Numbered from the stretch's first letter, positions 35,545-45,087 are shown. The stretch: 62,211 nt of DNA from SZAS-103 sp038323475 (GCA_038323475.1 JBBQHA010000003.1:1-62211); one strand, 5' to 3'. The notes: generated from the sequence alone by a model not told the origin. Numbers and translations: made by a program.

Positions 35545-36069
35545 TCATCGAAGCGCCGGTTTGCCGACGTGCGTATCGGCATGGGCCCTGAACCGGGCGC
35601 GCTGTTCCGGCGTGAGGATCCCGGCCAGGTTCGCCAATGCCTGGTCGATCCTTTTCGACAGCGCGTCGGCAGACTGCGTTTCATTCCGTTGTGCCCGTTC
35701 GAGTGCCGAGCGGTCGATCACATCCTGCAGCAGCAGATCGACCTTGCGGCGATGGGCATCCATCGCCCGTGCGTTCAATGCCTGCAGTTCCGGCCTGGCT
35801 GTTGCCACGAGCGCGTCGATTCGAGCCCGCTGCTGCGCCCCCGCGCTTTCCCGCATCGTGTCGACGATCCCATGCAGTTCCGACAAATCGGTCTGGCGAT
35901 AGACATCGTCCGGATGTTCTGCATCGTGCGCGGAAACCAGATTGGGGCCAGCCGACAGCGCCAGCGCCAATGTGCCACCCAACAGCCGCGCGACGACGCG
36001 CCCGACCATTCCACCCGGTGCCTTGCCGCAAGCATCAACCTCACGTCCAACGTCGCCCGGCTCGCCCAT
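35545..36069 (-). CDS. Spy/CpxP-like periplasmic protein (LTxxQ motif)
   Basis: The 174-residue product has an N-terminal hydrophobic export signal (about residues 22-42) and an all-helical mature part. Near the C-terminus is ILTPEQRARFRAH, the LTxxQ motif of the Spy/CpxP family of periplasmic chaperones and stress sensors. ATG 36069 was chosen because of a strong AGGAGGGG site 8 nt upstream; it gives a long basic n-region. It lies 96 bp upstream of a CpxRA-like pair on the same strand, so it may inhibit the kinase or be its main target. Confidence 0.75.
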   Translation of the reverse strand: MGEPGDVGREVDACGKAPGGMVGRVVARLLGGTLALALSAGPNLVSAHDAEHPDDVYRQTDLSELHGIVDTMRESAGAQQRARIDALVATARPELQALNARAMDAHRRKVDLLLQDVIDRSALERAQRNETQSADALSKRIDQALANLAGILTPEQRARFRAHADTHVGKPALR

Positions 36070-36302
36070 GTCGTACCCCTCCTGTCGGTCATGCCGGCGA
36101 CAACCGCTCGAGCATGCAGGCACCGTAGGCCGCTCCTGTGTCAGGGGATTGGCTGCGTTGTAAAGATTTGTAATGCACATCGCGCGATGAACCGGACCCG
36201 GCAGGCGCCACGAAAGATCCGGTCTTCAACGCGGCATCGTATTGACGGCAATGGCGCCACGCGGACAGGATGATGTCGTCGAGCGACCATCGGCCGGGGC
36301 TC

Positions 36303-37953
36303 ATGGGCAAATCCGCGGAGTTCACAACACACGTCGTCGAAAACCAGCCGCCGCCGATGGTGGCCTACGACGCGCATGGTACCGACGGGCCGTTGCGCGA
36401 AGCGCTGGAACGCGAAGGCGGAAGCTGGGCGAGCGCTGAAATCGCGGCTTATGGAGCCCTTGCCGGCGGCGAATTGCAGGAGCTCGCGCGGCTCGCGAAT
36501 GCGCACAAGCCGCAACTGCGGACGCACGATCGCTACGGCGAACGGGTCGACGAGGTCGAGTTCCATCCCGCGTACCACGCGCTGATGCGCATCGCGACGG
36601 AACACGGCATCAGCGGATTCGCATGGCGTCATGCCGACCGCCCCGGCGCGCATGTCGCACGCGCGGCGCTGATGTACCTTCACCACCAGGCCGACCAGGG
36701 CACGAGTTGTCCGTTGACGATGACCTATGCCTGCGTGCCCGCGTTGCGGCATGCGGCGGACCTCGCGGTCACATGGCTGCCGCGGATCGTCGCACCGCAT
36801 TACGACGGCAGCGTCGTGCCGGCGCGGGAGAAGTCCGGCAACACGATCGGCATGGGCATGACCGAGAAGCAGGGCGGTTCCGACGTGCGCAGCAACACCA
36901 CGCGCGCCACCGCGATCGGCGATGGCCTGTACGAACTCGTCGGCCACAAGTGGTTCTTCTCCGCGCCGATGTGCGATGCATTCCTGGTGCTCGCACAGAC
37001 TGATCCGGGCCCGACCTGCTTCCTGCTGCCGCGTTTCGCGCCGGACGGCACGCGCAATGCGCTGCGCCTGCAACGGCTCAAGGACAAGCTCGGCGACTGG
37101 AGCAATGCGAGCAGCGAGGTCGAGTTCCAGAATGCGATCGCATGGCGTCGGCGGAGAAGGGCGCGGCATCGCGACGATCCTGGAGATGGTCGCGCTCACC
37201 CGGCTCGACTGCATGCTCGGTTCGGCCGCTCTGATGCGGCAGGCGCTCGTGCAGGCGCTGCATCATTGCCGCCATCGTCGCGCGTTCGGTCGCGCGTTGA
37301 TCGAACAGCCGCTGATGCGGATGGTGCTCGCGGATCTCGCGCTCGAGTCGGAGGCGGCGACCGCATTCGCATTCCGCGTCGCGCGCGCGGTCGATGCGAG
37401 CGACCGCGATCCTGCCGAAGCCGCGTTCGCGCGCATCGCGACAGCGATCGGCAAGTTCTGGATCTGCAAGCGCGCACCGTCGATGGTCAACGAGGCGCAG
37501 GAATGCCTTGGCGGTGCGGGCTACGTCGAGGATTCCGGCATGCCGCGGCTATACCGGCAAGCGCCGCTCAACTCGATATGGGAAGGCAGCGGCAACATCC
37601 AGTGCCTCGATGTGCTGCGCGCCTTGCAGAAGGAGCCCGCCTGCGGCGAAGCGCTGTGGTGCGAACTCGCGACGACGCGCGGCGCGCATTTCGCGCTGGA
37701 CCAAACGATCGCATCGCTGCGCGACGAACTCGCGGGTCCGGCCGACGCATTGCAATCGAGAGCGCGCTGGCTGGTCGAGCGCATGGCATTGTGCCTGCAG
37801 GCGAGCGTGCTGTTCCGCGCAGGCCATGCTGCCGTTGCCGAAACGTTCTGCGCGAGCCGCCTGCAGCGTGCGGGCGGTTTGACCTATGGAACACTGCCGA
37901 ACGATGCGTCGGTGGATGGGTTGCTCGAGCGCGCGTGGACTGCCGCGGTTTGA
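36303..37953 (+). pseudogene. aidB: AidB-type acyl-CoA dehydrogenase, frameshifted
   Basis: The two parts together cover a full AidB-like (isovaleryl-CoA dehydrogenase-like) protein. Part 1 (36303 to about 37145) begins MGKSAEFTTHVVENQPPP and runs through TEKQGGSDVRSNTT to SSEVEFQNAIAW. Part 2, in another frame from about 37147, begins VGGEGRGIATILEMVALTRLDC and runs to the end, including ECLGGAGYVEDSGM and NSIWEGSGNIQCLDVLRAL. The break lies at 37146-37150 in a GC-rich stretch: the family pattern W-x-x-G-E-E-G-R-G implies two bases are missing or one is extra. Either a recent pseudogene or a sequencing error. AidB is a flavoprotein linked to alkylation stress. The rest of the coding sequence shows no decay. 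Confidence 0.85.
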
Positions 37954-37992
37954 CGCATGGAGTGAGCCGCGTTGCGAAGCGGCGCCGGTTTC

Positions 37993-38382
37993 TCAGGCCG
38001 CAGAGAGCGCACTGATCGTGACGTAATACCCGTCCGGATCCCGCAGTGAGAACTCCATGGTTTCGGTGTTCGGATTCAGGTGGGGTTCTTCTTCGAGCCG
38101 GTCGACGAGCGCGCGTGCCCTTGGCAATGCCATGTCGAAATCGTCGATGCGGAAAAACAGCAGCAGGCCATTGCCGGGCTGCGCGTGATCGGGGCTTATC
38201 AAGGAGGGATGCTCGTGGGCGCCCCACGCGTGCAGACAGAGCAAGACTGTTCCATCCGCGTCGAGGATTTGACCGAAGTAGTCATGGGCGGGTGCCGTCT
38301 CCGGCAGACCCAGTAGCGACTGATACCACTTGAAGCTGCCAGCTACATCGCCAACCCCGATGATCGTCCACGTGCGCCTCAT
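37993..38382 (-). CDS. VOC (glyoxalase/bleomycin-resistance) family protein
   Basis: The 129-residue vicinal-oxygen-chelate protein has two beta-alpha-beta-beta-beta modules. It starts WTIIGVGDVAGSFKWYQSLLGLPE and ends MEFSLRDPDGYYVTISAL, with the conserved metal-type Glu in MEFSLRDPDG. The family includes glyoxalase I, dioxygenases and antibiotic-binding proteins; the substrate cannot be inferred. It converges with the aidB-like gene. The 159-bp interval to the DUF805 gene shows nothing clear. Confidence 0.85.
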   Translation of the reverse strand: MRRTWTIIGVGDVAGSFKWYQSLLGLPETAPAHDYFGQILDADGTVLLCLHAWGAHEHPSLISPDHAQPGNGLLLFFRIDDFDMALPRARALVDRLEEEPHLNPNTETMEFSLRDPDGYYVTISALSAA

Positions 38383-38541
38383 GAAAGTCCTCCTGTGATC
38401 TCACGCCCAAGCCAAGCGGCCATGCGGACCGCAACGAAACAATTTCACCGGAAACTTGCGCAGCATCGCCCGATGGTTAGCTCAGGGTGTCCAGCAAACC
38501 GAAGCAACCATCCGGCCCCATCGAGGAGCCAGGCCTTGTCC

Positions 38542-38856
38542 CTAGAACTTGGGAGGAGCGCCATAGGAATTGAAGCCTTGATCGCTTGGCGTTGAAAGCA
38601 GATCCCAAAGCGCCACGAATTGGCCAATGAAGGGAACTTGCTCCGTGAAGAAATTGGACCATGCGGACTTGTTGAAGTCGTGGCAGCGCCAAGCGGTGAG
38701 GCAGAGGGACCAAAGCAAGAGGGCGCCGAGAACCAGATATCGTTTTGGGTCGTCTTCCAAATGCCCTGACGCGTACCCCGGATCGTGGCGCAGACCTGCT
38801 GCGATCACAAGAAGCGGAACATTGCCGAGTACAAACCCAACTCTGCCGATTCTCAT
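38542..38856 (-). CDS. Short DUF805-like inner membrane protein
   Basis: Small membrane protein of 104 residues with two or three hydrophobic segments. The motif AWRCHDFNKSAWSNFF and the C-terminal GFNSYGAPP match the RRxHDxxKSGW...N.YG.P pattern of DUF805 proteins. The N-terminal helix pair is shortened compared with typical members. The start MRIGRVGF at 38856 fits the family start but has a weak Shine-Dalgarno; the frame is open upstream to 38940. Function unknown. Confidence 0.7.
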   Translation of the reverse strand: MRIGRVGFVLGNVPLLVIAAGLRHDPGYASGHLEDDPKRYLVLGALLLWSLCLTAWRCHDFNKSAWSNFFTEQVPFIGQFVALWDLLSTPSDQGFNSYGAPPKF

Positions 38857-38943
38857 GCAGGATTCTTCGAGGGTGGGTGGGTCAAGGCCGGCATCCGATC
38901 GAAGCGGTGGGGCCGGCGATCGCCTCCGGCCTTCCGTCATGGA

Positions 38944-39132
38944 TCAATGTTCGGTGTCGTCCGACGAATCCGCCGGCGGCTCGTCGTGTTCAGCGGGCTC
39001 GGCCGCTTCGCTGTGCTCTTCGTGCTCATCGTGCTCATCGCTCGCCGCGTCCGAACCGTGCTCTTCCGCAGCCGACCCGGAACCGTGTTCCTCGGTCGCC
39101 GATTCCGAACCGTGCTCTTCCGAAGACGATTC
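38944..39132 (-). other. In-frame continuation of the acidic protein beyond an amber codon
   Basis: After the TAG at 39135-39133 the same frame stays open for 62 codons to a TGA at 38946-38944. The sequence it would encode is as acidic and His-rich as the tail before the stop and contains a repeated unit TEEHGSGSA/AEEHGSDAA of about nine residues. This is what would be seen if CAG (Gln) had mutated to TAG, or if the amber codon is read through. Without the stop the protein would have 273 residues. Confidence 0.7.
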
Positions 39133-39765
39133 CTAGGTGTGCTCCTCGGTCGTCGTTTCTTCGGTGGTCGTGGTCGTTTCCTCGGTCACTTCCTCGGTGG
39201 TGTCGACGGTTTCCTCGCTGAACTCCTCGGAGCTGAAGTAGTCCTGGTACTCCCACACTTCGGTGTAGGCGGTGGAGTAGGAATAGTCGGGGGCGCTGTT
39301 GTCTTCGTAGATGGTGACGTAAGTGTTCATGCTCGGCACGCGATAGCTGCCGTCGGCGTAGTCCCACAGGGTGAAGAAATACGGCGCGGGGCCGGACCAC
39401 TTCGACAGCTTTCCGAGGTTGTACACGGCGCCGTTCGACGGATCGGCGGTATAGACGTAACCCTTCGCGTCGATCGTGTACGGCCAGCCGGTCGACGGGT
39501 CCATGAACCACAACTGCTCGTGCTCGCCGACCGCGAAGACCGAATGCGACTTCGGATCGGTCTTCCACTTCATCTGCATGTTGACGTGCAGCGCGGTCGT
39601 CGGCTTCGAGCCGGCCGGCGGGGCTTTCGCGCGGCCCGCTTTCACCGGTTTGGCGACGTGCACGGTCGTCTTCTGCTTCTGCATGCCCGCCGCGCCCACG
39701 GGCGCGATTGCCACGAGGCCGAACGCCAATGTCGCCGCCACGATCCAGCCATTTGTCGTTCGCAT
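39133..39765 (-). CDS. Secreted protein with Thr/Glu-rich tail, ending at an amber codon
   Basis: The 210-residue product has a signal peptide ending PVGAAG (about residue 27), a Lys/Pro-rich linker, a Trp/Tyr-rich domain (FMDPSTGWPYTIDAKGYVY, SKWSGPAPYFFTLWDYADG) and a tail of about 40 residues made almost only of Thr and Glu (EETVDTTEEVTEETTTTTEE). The tail may bind cations or act as an extended spacer. No family was recognised. The frame continues past the TAG with similar low-complexity coding sequence for 62 codons, so the real protein may be longer or was longer in the recent past. Confidence 0.7.
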   Translation of the reverse strand: MRTTNGWIVAATLAFGLVAIAPVGAAGMQKQKTTVHVAKPVKAGRAKAPPAGSKPTTALHVNMQMKWKTDPKSHSVFAVGEHEQLWFMDPSTGWPYTIDAKGYVYTADPSNGAVYNLGKLSKWSGPAPYFFTLWDYADGSYRVPSMNTYVTIYEDNSAPDYSYSTAYTEVWEYQDYFSSEEFSEETVDTTEEVTEETTTTTEETTTEEHT

Positions 39766-40045
39766 CGCCCAACCCCTGTGTGGTCGCGATCTGCGACGCC
39801 TGAATCTACGCCAAAATCACCTTCGGCGACATTCTTCCGCTGAGGCGGAATTGCGATCGGGCGATGTTCCCGCAGTGGCGATTTCCGGCGATCGGCATGC
39901 GCGGTTGCTCGGATTGTTGTGGCGCTTGGCCCGCGGCGCCCGGATAATCATTCGGCCATGAATCCGCGCGGTCCTGCATCGCGGCGGTTTCTCCAGTCAC
40001 TCCCGGCGCGCCGTAGCGACGCCGCAATCCCAGGAACCGTAATCC

Positions 40046-41368
40046 ATGTCAGCACGACCCCCGGCGGCTCCCGCTGCCATCGTCCCGTTCTGGAACCGCC
40101 TGCGCGGCGTCATGCTGTATCCCGCGCATGGTGGAGCGATGGCCGCGATCGTGCTGTTCGCGCTCGCCAGGCTGCTCATCTACGTGCCGCTTGGATGGAT
40201 CCTCGCGCTGCTGTCGATGGTGGCGATGTATCGCTACGCCTTCGAGTGCCTGCGCGCGTCGGCCGATGGCTACCTGGAGCCACCGGAAGGGGGGCTTTCG
40301 GGCGGCGGCAACCTGGGGTGGAAGTACATCGGGCTGATCCTGATCCTGGGGGTCGTCGCTATCATCGGGATCGTCAAGCTCGGTCCGGTGGTGGGCCTGA
40401 TCCTCGTGTTGTTCATCGGATTGTCGCTGCCCGGCGCGACGATGACGCTCGCGATGGAAGAGAGTCTGACGACCGCGCTGAACCCGCTCCAGTGGATCTC
40501 GCTGATCATGCGAATCGGCTGGCCGTACCTGGCCGTCGCGGCGTTGTGCCTGGTGATCACCCTGAGCGAGGGCTATGCGACCCAGTTCGTGAAGACCATC
40601 ATGCCGCCGTTCATCGCGATCGGCCTGATCGGCATCATTTCCAACTACGCGCTGGTGATGACGTTCCACCTGATGGGCTATCTCCTCTACCAGTACCACG
40701 AGGAACTCGGCCTCGCGCCGGAAGCCCAGCAGCTGGCGCGACCACCTGGGATGTCGCATCCGGACCAGACGCTGCTCGACGATGCCGCCACGTTGGTGCG
40801 CGACGGCAAGCCGGAGGAAGCGACCGAACTGCTGCGCAAGCAGGTTCGCCGCGGCGCGCTTCCAGCGGTACACATGCAGTTCCGCAAGTTGCTGCGCATC
40901 GGCGACAACAAGGCCGAGCTGCTCGACCACGGCCGCGACTATCTCAACATCCTGCTCGACCAAGGCAACGACCTGAGCGCCCAGGAACGGCTCGCGAACG
41001 ACCGCTGCATCATGGAGTTGTTGCGCGAATGCCAGGCGCTGGATCCCGCGTTCGCGCCGGCTGGCGCGGGGCAGGTCGTGCAGCTCGCCTACAGGGCCGA
41101 ACAGATGGGCCAGCAGCAGGCGGCACTATTGTTGCTGTCGGGATTCCAGCAACGTTTCCCGAAGAGCCAGTACGTTGCGCAGTGCGGCCTGCTCGCGGCG
41201 ACGCTGTTGCACGAGTACAAGAACCAGGACGAAGAAGCGCTGGCTTCCCTGCAGAACCTGAAAGCGACGGTTCCCGGCGATCCGCTCATGCCCGAGATCG
41301 ACGCGAAGATCTCGATGATCGAACGCATGATCGCCTCCACCGCGAAGCCGGCGCGCCCGCAGTCGTAA
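40046..41368 (+). CDS. Integral membrane protein with TPR-like C-terminal domain
   Basis: The 440-residue product has a membrane half of about six helices (residues 30-215; for example LGWKYIGLILILGVVAIIGI and PPFIAIGLIGIISNYALVM) followed by a soluble, helical, repeat-like half from about residue 240 (DQTLLDDAATLVRDGKPEEA onward), which looks like TPR units. I do not recognise a named family; it resembles DUF4013/YciC-like membrane domains in the first half. It stands alone and converges on the rhomboid gene, 52 bp apart. The 280-bp interval upstream (39766-40045) shows no gene. Confidence 0.7.
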   Translation: MSARPPAAPAAIVPFWNRLRGVMLYPAHGGAMAAIVLFALARLLIYVPLGWILALLSMVAMYRYAFECLRASADGYLEPPEGGLSGGGNLGWKYIGLILILGVVAIIGIVKLGPVVGLILVLFIGLSLPGATMTLAMEESLTTALNPLQWISLIMRIGWPYLAVAALCLVITLSEGYATQFVKTIMPPFIAIGLIGIISNYALVMTFHLMGYLLYQYHEELGLAPEAQQLARPPGMSHPDQTLLDDAATLVRDGKPEEATELLRKQVRRGALPAVHMQFRKLLRIGDNKAELLDHGRDYLNILLDQGNDLSAQERLANDRCIMELLRECQALDPAFAPAGAGQVVQLAYRAEQMGQQQAALLLLSGFQQRFPKSQYVAQCGLLAATLLHEYKNQDEEALASLQNLKATVPGDPLMPEIDAKISMIERMIASTAKPARPQS

Positions 41369-41420
41369 GCGCGCGCGGATCTGGTCGAAGTGTCGCGGCT
41401 GCCGCGTGGCGGTTGCCGGA

Positions 41421-42947
41421 TCAGGCCTGGCCCAGCAGGAATTGTGCCTTCGGCGCGAAATCGCTTTGCGCGAAGTGCTGCAACAGATATTCCAGGCGCG
41501 CGCGGCGCAGCGCCGATCCGTCGGGAGCGTGCAGTGCCACGGCGAGCCACGCCGCCGGCAGCCCCGGGAGTTGGGGGTCGCGCGTGGTGACGTCGCGCAA
41601 CAACGATTCCACCGCGGCATCGTCGCCCAGTCGCTGCCAGCGCGGCAGCAGGTCCATCAGTGTTGCGGGCGCGAGCCGCGGCGCGCCGGCGCAGGCCTTC
41701 GCGTAGTCGTCGTACACGGTCTTGAGTTCGCGGATGTCCGTGTCGGCCCCCGCTGCGAAGCCGAACACGCGCGTTGCCGCTGCATCGAGTTCGTCAGGGC
41801 CGCCGCGATAGCGCGCGCATCGGTACAAGGCGACCAGCACCCGCAATTGCCCGGGCCGATCGCGGTCGATGCGCTGGAGCAACGCGCGCGCCTTGTCGAT
41901 GTCGAGCCGGCCGAGATGCTGCAGCGCCTCGTCGAACGACGCGACGTCGCGGTCGCGTTCGTCGATGCGCTCGTCCGCCTCGACGAAGTCGTCCTGCACG
42001 CGGCCGAAGCGGCGCAACGCGTATGCGAGCAACGCACCGCAGAGGATGCCGCCCGCATGCGCATCGAAGCCGATGTGCGCCTCGCTGTTGAGCCACATGT
42101 TCAAGACCTGCCAGCCGAACCAGAACGGCAGCAGCACCAGCGCCGGAACCTTCACGTAGTCGAACACCACGAAGAACCAGTAGAACACCCGCACCTTGCG
42201 CGCGCCCCAGATCACGCAGTACGCGCCCATCAATGCCGCGATCGCGCCGGATGCGCCGAGTGCGCTGCCGTCGTCGCCCCAGTGCCACGCCAGCGACGTG
42301 AAGGCCGAGCCGATGCCGCCGGCCAGGTACAGGGCGAGGAACCACCACGGTCCCAGCGCTCCCTCGACCAGCATGCCGAGGATGGCGAGGAAGATCATGT
42401 TGCCGATCAGGTGTTCCATGCCTCCGTGCAGGAACATCGCCCACACCATCCGCCCGGGCTCGACGTGCGAGAAGCGGATCGCGTGGCTCTGGGTGAACGT
42501 GCTGTCGAGGATGCGGTCGAACTCCACGCGCTTCGGATGCCAATCGGCGTAGCCGGGATTCGTCGGCCCGATCACGCGATCGGCATGCAGCGCGGCCATG
42601 AATGATTCGTCCGATTCGATCGCGCTCAGCCGGACCGGCGGCGGCGCTTCCTGCATGACTTCGATCTTGTGCGAATCGCCTCCGTGCTCCTTGAGCCACG
42701 CAACATAGGCGGGGAACTCGACATCGTCCAGGCCGGCCTCCTGGTAATACTCCATCGCCTGGTGATAGACGCGCGCGTCGCCGGACTGCAGGAACGCGAA
42801 CACGAAACAGTTCGCAAGGACCAGCAACAGCGTCACCATCGGAAAGTTCGACCGGCTCAGGCTGCGGTGCAACGGAATGATCAGCAAGGGATGGCTCTCC
42901 AGGGTCCAGTTGCTCGAGACTCGAATATCGTCGATGTCGTTCCGCAC
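41421..42947 (-). CDS. Rhomboid-family intramembrane serine protease with large loop and C-terminal extension
   Basis: Rhomboid protease of 508 residues. The catalytic Ser233 lies in GSALGASGAIAALMG and the catalytic His297 in GFDAHAGGILCG; WAMFLHGGMEHLIGNM is the conserved L1/TM2 region. Between TM1 and TM2 is an extra periplasmic segment of about 100 residues (SGDARVYHQAMEYYQ to about residue 160). After the last helix comes a soluble, helical domain of about 190 residues, TPR-like. The start is a GTG with a poor Shine-Dalgarno; internal starts would remove TM1. Rhomboids cleave transmembrane helices of substrates; no substrate can be named. Confidence 0.9.
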   Translation of the reverse strand: MRNDIDDIRVSSNWTLESHPLLIIPLHRSLSRSNFPMVTLLLVLANCFVFAFLQSGDARVYHQAMEYYQEAGLDDVEFPAYVAWLKEHGGDSHKIEVMQEAPPPVRLSAIESDESFMAALHADRVIGPTNPGYADWHPKRVEFDRILDSTFTQSHAIRFSHVEPGRMVWAMFLHGGMEHLIGNMIFLAILGMLVEGALGPWWFLALYLAGGIGSAFTSLAWHWGDDGSALGASGAIAALMGAYCVIWGARKVRVFYWFFVVFDYVKVPALVLLPFWFGWQVLNMWLNSEAHIGFDAHAGGILCGALLAYALRRFGRVQDDFVEADERIDERDRDVASFDEALQHLGRLDIDKARALLQRIDRDRPGQLRVLVALYRCARYRGGPDELDAAATRVFGFAAGADTDIRELKTVYDDYAKACAGAPRLAPATLMDLLPRWQRLGDDAAVESLLRDVTTRDPQLPGLPAAWLAVALHAPDGSALRRARLEYLLQHFAQSDFAPKAQFLLGQA

Positions 42948-43157
42948 GGGCTCAGCCGCCCTTGTACCAATGTCAGCTCGACTCTTTGCCGCACAAGCTC
43001 GTCCTGAAGTTCGCTACCGACAGCGCCGGCATGTGTTAGTCCGACCGCGCTGCCTCAGTTCGAACGGCCGTTTGCCTAAGGTGCGCGAGCGCGGCCGACG
43101 AAGGATTGGGCCGTATTCGACCAGAAGCCCGACAAGCGTCCAACAGCGATTTCATGC

Positions 43158-44777
43158 CTACTTCTTCGGATTGAGCAACGTTCCGTTGCGCATTCCCGCC
43201 AGGAGCACATCCAGTGGCATCGGCTTGGCGAACACGAAGCCTTGCACGATCTTGATTCCAAGATCCACGAGTCGGCGAAGAGCGACAGGTCCCCCACACA
43301 CCATTTCGGACGCGTCATCTTGTTCTTCAACCCCTTCGGCTACCACAAGAAGCCCGCTATCGGTCCACGCCCGCACGAGATTTCCCAATTGAGCCTCGTG
43401 GAGCTTTGACCGTGTGGTACGCGACGACAGCACTTTCCTGATGATCGCCCGATCGAGTTTGATGGTTGTGTTGGGGCTTGCAAGCTTGTCGATTCGATCT
43501 AGGTTCGAACGATCGGTGCCGAAATCGTCGAGAGCGAAACCAAATGATTTCTTGGCTTCGGTTACTGCGGCCGTGCATGCGTCGGACAACTCGCCGGATT
43601 CAACGAGCTCGAGTTCGATCAACTGATATTCGAGTCTGTTCGCGTTGCACCTATCGCGCAGGTTGGAAAGAAATTCCCCAGTGAAATCGCGCGGATAAAC
43701 ATTGATCGAGACGGCCAGTTTGACTTTGTGCTCCGACGCGGCACCAGTAGATTCGAGCGACAAGGCCGCTTCGATGGCTCTATCGACCAGCCATGAATTG
43801 AACGCGCCCATGCGATTCCGGTCCCGGATGAAATTCAACAATTGCGGAGGAGAGCATCCCAACGTGGGATCCGGCGGAATCCACCTGATCAGCGCTTCGA
43901 CGCCAACCAGCTCCCATACAGTGGCGTCATCGGCATTTGTGCGCAGATATCTGAATTTCGGCTGGAAGAGCAGGTTGCAGTTCTCGAAGGCGCCAATGCT
44001 GACATCGTTTTCTAGTGCTTCCCGTACCCGGGCGTCGCCAACGTTCTTGGTGTGACGGGCGCGTTCGAATGGTGAAACGCCACGCTGCGTGCGGCAAGCA
44101 ATCTCGGCATATCCGATCAGCATTTCGATCGACACGCCTTGATCATGCCTCCGATAGTCCCAGCCAGCCGAGGCCTCTGCAGCGACAGCGTGCCGGCCCT
44201 TCGTGTAGGGGTCGTGCAGGGCAATGGCTATTTTTTCGGCTTCTAGGTCCAACGCGTCGACTATGCCAGGGTTCCACGCCGCTACGACCACAAGATCGGA
44301 CGCGCCGACCAGCGCCGTCGCGACCTGGGCTCCAGGTGTCGCCTTTGAACGAACGATTGCAGGGCTGTTTTGAGCGAAGGAAACGATTCGATCAATCAAT
44401 GCCTGATATGCCCCGTCATCGCCGAAGTCGGTTCCGGAGCGAGGGCGTATGTAGACCGCAAGGCAATCCGTAGCGCTCTTGGTCCACAAGGAACCGTCAT
44501 CAAGACGACAGAGCTCCGGCAGAGTGAGAACCTCGCGATCGACTTTGCTCAGTTGCGAAACGCGACCTTTCAGTCTTTCCAATTCTTGCCTGGCCGTCAG
44601 AAGATCTTTGGCAGCTTCGATATTTGAGACAACGGCAGAATCGGATTGTCCATCGGAAAGTGGCTCACGCTCGGATGCTCTTTGCCGCCACCGATATGCC
44701 AACAGCGCAGTCAAGACAAGGAATGCGGTTGCCGCGATCACAATCCAGTATGCGCGCACCATCACGACGTCATTCAT
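43158..44777 (-). CDS. Membrane-anchored EAL-domain protein (c-di-GMP phosphodiesterase)
   Basis: The 539-residue product has one N-terminal transmembrane helix (about 8-27), a coiled-coil-like segment, a periplasm-independent sensory region without recognised domain, and an EAL domain from about residue 265. Catalytic motifs look intact: Glu294 in EALIRW, Asn in SINVYPRDF, Glu in ELVESG, the pair in FALDDFGTD, Lys in IKLDRAII, EGVEEQ and QGFVFAKPMP. It should hydrolyse cyclic di-GMP to pGpG, favouring motility over biofilm. No GGDEF domain was seen. Base composition is visibly lower in GC than in the flanking genes, with more A/T-ending codons, which suggests recent acquisition. Confidence 0.88.
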   Translation of the reverse strand: MNDVVMVRAYWIVIAATAFLVLTALLAYRWRQRASEREPLSDGQSDSAVVSNIEAAKDLLTARQELERLKGRVSQLSKVDREVLTLPELCRLDDGSLWTKSATDCLAVYIRPRSGTDFGDDGAYQALIDRIVSFAQNSPAIVRSKATPGAQVATALVGASDLVVVAAWNPGIVDALDLEAEKIAIALHDPYTKGRHAVAAEASAGWDYRRHDQGVSIEMLIGYAEIACRTQRGVSPFERARHTKNVGDARVREALENDVSIGAFENCNLLFQPKFRYLRTNADDATVWELVGVEALIRWIPPDPTLGCSPPQLLNFIRDRNRMGAFNSWLVDRAIEAALSLESTGAASEHKVKLAVSINVYPRDFTGEFLSNLRDRCNANRLEYQLIELELVESGELSDACTAAVTEAKKSFGFALDDFGTDRSNLDRIDKLASPNTTIKLDRAIIRKVLSSRTTRSKLHEAQLGNLVRAWTDSGLLVVAEGVEEQDDASEMVCGGPVALRRLVDLGIKIVQGFVFAKPMPLDVLLAGMRNGTLLNPKK

Positions 44778-45087
44778 GTTGCCTTCCCCTTGGCGCTTGT
44801 ACGTATTTGCTTGCTATTCGACGCCCGGTCGTTCGCAAAAACCGACAACGGCGCTTCGACGCCAATGCAGACAGGAGCACGATTGGTTGCGTATCCGCCT
44901 GATGCAATCCTCATGCAGCACGACCGGCGTTGCCAGCCGACCGTATCACGAAACGATTGGAACCGGTTCCGGTTCGAAGCATCCCTACTGGCGTGCCGGA
45001 GCCGCCCGATTCACGATCGTTTCCCACCCACGGTTGGGTCCGGCGCACGCATGCGGGGCGCATCTATTGCGGCGTTGCCTAGGGGCG
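44778..45087. other. 310-bp intergenic region between dnaE and the EAL gene
   Basis: No gene was recognised. It holds a perfect 12-bp palindrome GGAACCGGTTCC (44959-44970) followed at once by GGTTCGAA, which could be a regulator binding site for the EAL gene that starts at 44777. No T-tract terminator for dnaE was found. The promoter for the EAL gene must lie here, but no convincing -35/-10 pair was seen. Confidence 0.4.

Noticed and set aside
39035..39772. Overlapping minus-strand frame in the secreted acidic protein region
   Set aside because: Its product is Arg/Gly-rich without a signal peptide, whereas the other frame has a signal peptide and coherent tail repeats on both sides of the TAG.
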